DNA of 64,000 nt from Paroedura picta (Eukaryota > Chordata > Lepidosauria > Squamata > Gekkonidae): NCBI RefSeq assembly GCF_049243985.1, contig NC_135384.1:17480501-17544500 (forward strand). The letters are read 5' to 3'. This document shows, piece by piece, positions 44,399 through 64,000 of the stretch. The translations under genes and the position numbers were made by a program. Positions within the stretch are counted from its first letter, which is position 1; the number at the start of each line of letters is the position of its first letter. Under the pieces are notes generated by a model. That model was not told where the DNA came from. It saw only the letters and a list, made by a program, of their open reading frames with translations, and ran no database searches.

Positions 44399-45203
44399 AC
44401 TGAATAAAATGAAGTTCAATAGGGACAAATGTAAAGTTCTGCATTTACGTAGGAAGAACCAAATACACCAATTTAAGATTGGGGAGACTTGTCTTGGCAG
44501 TAGTATGCACAAAAAGGATCTCGGAGTCTTAGTAGACCATACATTGAACATGAGTCAGCAGTGTAACTCAGTGGCTAAAACGGCAAATGGGATTTTGGGC
44601 TGTATCAAACGGAGTATCGTGTCCAGATCACGGGAGGTGATGGCACCGCTGTACTCTGCTCTGGTTTGGCCTCACTTGGAGTGCTGTGTTCAGTTTTGGG
44701 CACCCCAGTTGAAGAGGGATGTTGTCAAACTGGAACGTGCCCAGAGGAGGGCAACAAAGATGGTGAGGGGTTTGGAGACCAAGACGTATCAGGAAAGGTT
44801 GGGGGAGCTTGTTCTATTTAGCCTGAGAGGAGACGAGTGAGAGGGCATCTTCAAGTATTTAAAAGGCTGCCATATAGAGAGTTGTTCTCTCTTGCCCTGG
44901 AGGAACGGACCAGATCCAATGGGATGAAATTAATTCAAAAGAAATTCTGTCTAAACATCAGGAAGAAGTTCCTGACAGAGCGGTTTCTCAGTGGAAAAGG
45001 CTTCCTGGGAGGTGGTGGGTTCCCCATTTTTGGAGATTTTTAAAGAGAGGCTGGATAGCCATCTGACGGAGAGGCTGATTCTGCAAAGGTTCAAGGAGGT
45101 GGCAGGTTACAGTGGAGGAGCGAGAGGGTTATGAGTGTCCTGCACAGTGCTGGGAGCTGGATTAGATGTCCCAGGAGGTCCCTTCCAACTCTATGATTCT
45201 ATG
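44399..45203 (+). mobile_element. CR1 LINE 3' part
   Basis: Encodes MKFNRDKCKVLHLRRKNQIH, KDLGVLVDHTLNMSQQC, NGILGCIKRSIVSRSREVM and HLECCVQFWAPQLKRDVVKL in one frame to 44840, then shifts. Ends with the CR1 terminus GGTCCCTTCCAACTCTATGA and TTCTATG. Confidence 0.92.
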
Positions 45204-45374
45204 TCTCAAAAAAGATCTTGATCCTCTTTGCACAGTCAAACCAAGCAGATCATCCTTGTTGCAATATGAATGTGGCAGGAAGATGGTGGTTTCAGCATAC
45301 TCGACTTTGCTCATTTCTCTTTGTGACAAAGCTGACGGTCTTCTCCAACACTTGCAGCCAACAACCCTTTAATG

Positions 45375-45520
45375 CAGGGGTGGCCAGACTGCGTCTCTCC
45401 AGATGTCCATGGATTACAATTACCATAAACTCTTGCCAGCATGGGCCAATATGTGCTGGCAGGGGCTCATGGGAATTGTAGTCCATGGACATGTGGAGAG
45501 CCACAGTTTGGCCACCCCTG
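45375..45520. mobile_element. hAT palindromic element, family A, exact target duplication
   Basis: CAGGGGTGGCCAGACTGCG ... GTTTGGCCACCCCTG flanked by CTTTAATG on both sides (45367-45374, 45521-45528). Confidence 0.92.
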
Positions 45521-48419
45521 CTTTAATGTATGATGTGGCACCTTCTGCATGCTAAGCTTGTGTGTGCCCACTGACGGAGCAAACACAATTCCACAGAATG
45601 ACAGTCATCAAATACAGATCAGCTCTTTGTGATAAAAGCCATCCTTTGTGCTGTTTCTTGGTATGATGCCAAGGGGTGAAACAGCCTCAGGCTTTTAAGA
45701 TGAATGTGTGGTCAGAGATTCCCAGAGTCTCCTGCAAAGTATTAAAAAAACCACAAAAAACCCTTCACAGTGTTGGCAGTGGGATCTGTGAGGGAACCCT
45801 GAGCTGTGCCCAAGACAGTGGCCATGGGAGATGTGAGGGAACAATCTTCTGTCACTGCCCACTCAGTGGAGATACATCAGGCTGATAATCTGAATTGTGG
45901 GAGAGGGCAATCCATTTACCAAGTCTTGTTTTTTTCTTACCTCCCCAGGGAATCAGCCCAGCAGGACACAATCCCTCCCCTGCTGACAGTTGATTGGTGA
46001 CCCCGTTAGGTGGATTTCAGCATCCACACCAAGGCCAGTCAGTCTTGGATCTGAGACACCAATCCTAAGCAGAAACCTGCTCAGGTCTTTTCAGTGGGGC
46101 TTGCTCTCAGGAAAGACTTGTGAGGGTCGACTGATCGCGCCTGGGCCCCTTTGGCCTGGGTTTGTTGAGGCTGCCTCTTCTGGCAGAGGTCCTTGTTCCT
46201 GAATGAAACAAACGTCTGCACATCCTGGTCAGTGTTTTCAAACTTTTTTTCTTTTTGTCATTTTTTTAAAACATTTCCTGTCACTCACGCCACTTCTGCC
46301 CCTTCCTCTCCCCCCATCACCTCGAGGCAAACAGGACACTGAACCCACCGGAAGAACTTCTCTTCCTGTACCTCAGCTTCCTGTCTGCCCCTTACAATCT
46401 GCCTGAATTTTTTTTTTGTCAAGATTGTATTTTTTTTCTCCCCCACTTCATGCAAAACAACCCCCTTTGGTTTGCCCCTCACCCCAGCACACCCTTCCCC
46501 AGAAAATAAAATTAAAAAAAAATTAAAAAACCCAGAAGGCAGAAAATATAAACATCAAATGAAAATTACGGGCGTGCAGGGGAGAGGGGGTGGGTGGGGG
46601 GACCGATACATTGTTAAATTAACAGAGAACTGGTAACGGCGGTTCAAAAAAAGAAAAAAAATTCAATTTACACGAGATTCCACAGCACAGATATACACAG
46701 AAAATACAACTCTTATATTACAATTGTCTTGGAGGGCAGGAGTCTGTGTGCCATATCTTTAAAGTCCAGAGGTGTAGTGCCCAATTCCAGGCTGAGATAT
46801 CCCCCTTTCAATTGGGGATTGAAATCTGAAATTTGAAAATTCTATTCCTTCCCACCCCCTTAGAGCTAATCCCCTCCCCCACATTCTGCCATGACAGTTT
46901 TTGCCCCTCGAGCCAGATCTGCCATTTTTCCCTCTGGCATAATTTCACCACCACACCAGAAAGCTTCCGGCTCCCCCACCCCCCACACACTTTGAGGGTT
47001 TTTCCACTCCATTAATCCAGACCTTTCTTCTTGGTTGGGGAGAGGGTAGTGTGCATGGAGCCGCAACTTGGGAGGGAAAAGGGGGGTGGGAGGGCTGTGG
47101 CTTTCTAAGAACGGGATTCCTTATATATGCCAAGATACAGCTGCTTCTGGGGGGGAGGCAGTAGCTACGGATAACAGGCATTCCCAAATTCATAGCTTTG
47201 GATCAGCCTGCAGGGGGAAACTGCTGCCATGTGTGGGCATGGCTCTTGATTCAGTGCTTCTCTCCTGACTCCCCATCCTGGCTCGGGAGAAAAACAGATG
47301 ATCTGCTTCCTGCCCGCTCCCCCCTATTGCTAAGATGAGGCCTGGGGAAGAGGTCGGAGGGGGGAAGAAATGGGCTTTGAGCAGCAAATGCCCTCCTGGG
47401 ACTCATGAGGTGAAAACAGGGCAGAGTAGCAGCAATGCAGAAGTGCCAATGGAACATTTAGCACCCTTGGGATGGTTGGGAGCAGACTGGGTTCCCAGGG
47501 CAGGTGGGCTGGTTGGTCCGATCCGTGGCAACAGGAAGGCAAGGTGAGATACCCCCCCCACCCTGGACCCTTTGGGGAGGGGGAAGAGGGGACGGACATA
47601 TCAGAGCGCAACAGAGTAGGGGTGGGGGTGTGTGTAATATTTCTGTTCACATTCTTTACACCCCTGCCCGGAATAACAACAACAATAAATAGACACCAGA
47701 GTTGAAGCCCCAGTTCCCCTGCACAGTGGGGGAGAGGCTTCCTCCCCAGCTTTAGTCCCTGGAGTTCGCCGGTGGCCACAAGCCATTGCTGCGAGGAAAA
47801 CAGGGGACTGGGGGCGGGGAGAACACGCCCTGGCTCTCTCCGGCATCCCCCTGGGCTCCCCCACATTCCTTCTGTGCAGCAGCAGCAGCAGCAGCAGCTC
47901 CCCACAGTCTAGCTCAGAGTGTGTGATGAGGAAGGTGGGGCAGCAGCAGAAGTCCTCCTGTCCAAGGCAAGGTGAGCAGACACACCCAGGACGTTGTCTA
48001 CAGGAGAAAGAAGTTGGGGCAGAAAGAGACAGGACAGGAATGAGCAGCCCTGCTGTTGCTGTGGATGAGAGGGAGCACCTGGCTCAGTTCAGACATCCCG
48101 CAAAAGTGCAGGCTGCTGATTTCTTCATTTTATTTGCTTATAATTCTCTTTTTCCCCACCCTATTGCCTGAGAATAAGGGCGGGTTCCATCAAATAAAAT
48201 CATCATCTAAGAGAAAATATAGATCAAATGCAAATCTACTAAATAAATACAGTTGAAATTTAAATACAAAACACCAATTCACAATTGCCTAGCTCTTCTG
48301 CTACCGGAGAAGGAGACAGGAGGTGGGAGGGTCACGCTAGCCCCAGCATTAATAGGGGGGCCAGCAAAATTCAGATGTTGTTTTAGGCCTCAACCATAAG
48401 CTTGGAGGAACTGCTCTGT

Positions 48420-48785
48420 TTTGCAAGCCCTGCAGAGCCCTTCAAGGTTGAGAGGGGACACGATGGCTCTCTTGAATAACTGAAAGGTTGTCACTTGGTG
48501 GAGGGCAGGGAGCGGTTCCTGTTGGCAGCAGAGGACAGGACCTGCAGGAATGGTTTTAAACTATGTCTAGAATGTTACCGGCTAACATAACAGGAATTTT
48601 TTTTTTCACCAAATAGTTCAGCAGAGAAATCAGCTGCCTGAGGAGGTGGTGAGCTCCCCCTCACTGTCAGTCCTCAAGCAGCGACTGGACAGATACTTAT
48701 CCTGGATGCTTGAGGCTGATCCTGCATTGAGCAGAGGGTTGGCCTAGATGACCTGTCTGGCCCCGTCCAACTCTAGGAGTCTATC
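48420..48785 (+). mobile_element. CR1-clade LINE 3' end
   Basis: GAGAGGGGACACGATGGCTC, TCAGCTGCCTGAGGAGGTGG and GCCTAGATGACCTGTCTGGC are typical CR1-clade 3' sequence. Confidence 0.65.
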
Positions 48786-49319
48786 GGTATGCATGCATCC
48801 CCCCATCCTGGCCGCCCTAAGGCCTACCTAGGCATCATTGCAGGGAAGGCCTGGTTCCAACCCAACATTGCTGGGATTATTTATTTATTATGGGATTATT
48901 GTCTGCCCTGTTTTTGGGAACTCAGGGCAGATTGCATTCTGTGGTTCAATGCAATCCCTATATAAAAGTTAAAATTAGTTCAGGTTAAAACAGAAACACT
49001 TACTTTAAAATCTTATACCTTAAAACCCTAAATTAACAATAAATATTAAATATTAAAATTTACTGGAACATTGTCTCTATGGGGTAGAGAGGGAGGAGAG
49101 TCATTCAATCTAAAGTAGAACATCTCAGCTTGGTGGGAGTCAGGCAGAGAGGCCAGCATAATTGTATATTATTTCTGCCCTCAACCATAGGTGAAACAGC
49201 TCTATCTTGCAAGCCTGGTGGAACTGCTGAAGGTGCCGCAGGACTTTCATGTCTTCTGGCACAGCATTCCACCAGGAACATCTGAATTGCAAGACATCAA
49301 CGTTCCACTGTATCCTGCT

Positions 49320-49480
49320 TTCATCATGCTGCATCTGGAGTCCTGTGTGCAGTTTTGGAGGCCTCACCTCCAAAATTATGTGGACAGGATGGAGTTGATA
49401 CAGAAGAGGGTGACGAAGATGACAAGGGATCTGGAGACCCAGCCCCATGAGGAGGAAAGGCTGAGGAATTGGGGTCAAAG
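49320..49480 (+). mobile_element. CR1 ORF2 fragment
   Basis: Encodes LESCVQFWRPHLQNYVDRME and LIQKRVTKMTRDLE, homologous to the CR1 segment at 44690. Confidence 0.65.
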
Positions 49481-49505
49481 CACTTACAAGGAAGTGCTTC
49501 CCCAT

Positions 49506-49689
49506 GACCGATTATGCACTGGAGGTTTCATGCCGGGCTGCAGGCTGGGGTTTTAGTCGTGGCAGGTTGCCCCACCTCTTCCTGCACCCACATGGGGGAG
49601 CATTTGGCCTGATGCACCTCATCCGCCCCCCACCATTTGTGCTCCTGATAGGGGGGTGGGGCAGTGAAGTTCCCAGTGCATAAACGGTC
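49506..49689. mobile_element. Short inverted-repeat element in PPFIA3 3' region
   Basis: Ends GACCGATTATGCACTGG and CCAGTGCATAAACGGTC, flanked by CAT on both sides; probably Harbinger-type. Confidence 0.6.
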
Positions 49690-50139
49690 CATGGGAGGAA
49701 TTGCTGAGAAATCACTCTGGACTTTCTGGTTCTTACCTGTCAATGTTCATTCCTCCCAAGACTCTTACCTCTGACTTCCAGTTCCAGAGCAGAGAAGGCT
49801 TTAAGAAAATGACTGTAGAAGGATGAGGGGGGGCACTTAGTTGGTGGCTGGCCTGCGAGGAAGGAGAGGGCTCGTTTTCCCCTGCAAATGCTTTATCGTT
49901 CTAACCAGGCTCATTTCTGGTTTGAGAAAAAGGGCCAAGTGGATATTTGCAGGGGAGAACTGATAGGCAGGGGAGAGGTCAAGCACCTGCCTGCCACCTG
50001 CTTATTCTCCTTTGCAAATCCCTCCCCATGGATTCAGAAAGCACCACCTAGGTACAACAACCCTTCCTTGCTTCTGGGCTGCCAGAGTTCGACCAATGGC
50101 AAACATTTTTAGTGCATACTGACCTCCGCTGGCTTGGCA

Positions 50140-63334
<13,195 letters not shown>

Positions 63335-63608
63335 TTAAGCAGAAGCTGTGCTTTCATAGCTCGGGAAAAAACAGTTATTTCTTACTTTGTCTTATTTGAG
63401 AGCCCTGCAGAATAAGCTTCTGATTCCCATTCTTCAAGTAATTAGGGGGACATAGTAGACCTGCTGAGTGAAACCATCATGGAAAGCTTTTGTTGTAGCT
63501 TTGAGGAAATTTCAAAGTGCTATCCTAAATAGAGCTATTCCTGCCAAGCCCACTGACATCATTGGACGTAAAAGGGCATAACTCTGTGCTGTTCTGACTC
63601 ATCTAAGG

Positions 63609-63727
63609 CAGGGGTAGTCAAACTGTGGCCCTCCAGATGTCCATGGGCTCCAATTCCCATGAGCCCCTGGGGCTCATGGGAATTGGAGTCCATGGACATC
63701 TGGAGGACCACAGGTTGACTACCCCTG
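63609..63727. mobile_element. hAT palindromic element, family A, exact target duplication
   Basis: A shortened foldback flanked by ATCTAAGG on both sides (63601-63608, 63728-63735). Confidence 0.92.
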
Positions 63728-63864
63728 ATCTAAGGCACAAAATCGAACAAAGGCTCATCTAAGGCTCTTTCAATATGGCTGAATTGTATTCATCTCCAAT
63801 AGACATTTCTTCTGTATGGTGGAGAGTCTGAGGGAGGGCAGTTCTGCAAATCAGAAGAAAGCCA

Positions 63865-64000
63865 GGGTGGCACAGTGGTTATAGTCTCAGACTTAGGATC
63901 TGAGAGGCCAAGGTTCTAATCTCTACGCCGCCATGGGAACTGCTGCCTGACTGTATCCATTTTGGCTCACTTTGGCACAAGCAGTGCCCTCCGCTTAAGG
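63865..64000 (+). mobile_element. tRNA-derived SINE, cut by window end
   Basis: AGCCAGGGTGGCACAGTGGT ... AGGTTCTAATCTC (A and B boxes). Confidence 0.55.

Larger units (their letters stand above)
46240..50139 (-). other. Probable PPFIA3 3' UTR and downstream region
   Basis: After the PPFIA3 stop codon the sequence holds a small terminal-inverted-repeat element and CR1 fragments (48420-49690). Leftward of these, ~46240-48300 is repeat-poor and G/C-rich with a short CAG run near 47878-47896. A minus-strand AATAAA at 48134-48129 is one polyadenylation candidate. I cannot tell how far the UTR extends. The repeat-poor block may be distal 3' UTR or simply unique intergenic DNA. Confidence 0.3.

Overview
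The window is vertebrate nuclear DNA, most likely from a squamate reptile (lizard grade). The repeat set supports this: CR1, BovB/RTE and L1-like LINEs, tRNA-derived and 5S-derived SINEs, a Penelope-like element, and very many short hAT, Harbinger and Tc1/mariner-type non-autonomous elements. I cannot resolve the species.

Three protein genes are recognisable from exon-by-exon translation with consistent splice sites and reading phase. (1) TRPM4, minus strand: initiator ATG at 22277 and 14 coding exons down to 1470 (671 codons), covering the cytosolic N-terminal half of the channel. The membrane part lies beyond the left edge. (2) HRC, plus strand: a complete gene of 6 coding exons, 31749 to 41008, 603 residues. 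It has a signal peptide, a giant first exon of alternating His and Asp tracts, and a Cys-rich C-terminus; a TATA box and a perfect MEF2-type site lie upstream. (3) PPFIA3 (liprin-alpha-3), minus strand: the last 9 coding exons, 63295 to 50140 (346 residues plus stop), covering the SAM-domain half and ending in VRTYSC. The 5' exons lie beyond the right edge. TRPM4 and HRC are head to head, and HRC and PPFIA3 are tail to tail. This matches the human 19q13.33 order PPFIA3-HRC-TRPM4, so it is a conserved microsyntenic block.

Layout: 1-22 kb, TRPM4 exons with repeat-rich introns (a LINE at 8.0-9.8 kb, an (AAGGG)n array, an 877-bp Harbinger-type element). 22-31 kb, intergenic: a CR1 copy, an inverted Penelope-like element split by a GC-rich insert, and a SPIN-like hAT. 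31.4-41 kb, HRC. 41-50 kb, intergenic plus PPFIA3 3' UTR. 50.2-51.3 kb, a ~1.07-kb (GAGAA)n array abutting the last PPFIA3 splice acceptor. 52.7-63.3 kb, the other PPFIA3 exons, including a 27-nt microexon whose surroundings are tandemly duplicated.

Functionally, TRPM4 is a Ca2+-activated monovalent cation channel, HRC is a sarcoplasmic-reticulum luminal Ca2+ buffer of muscle, and liprin-alpha-3 is a presynaptic active-zone scaffold. TRPM4 and HRC share a calcium theme, but nothing in the sequence shows co-regulation.
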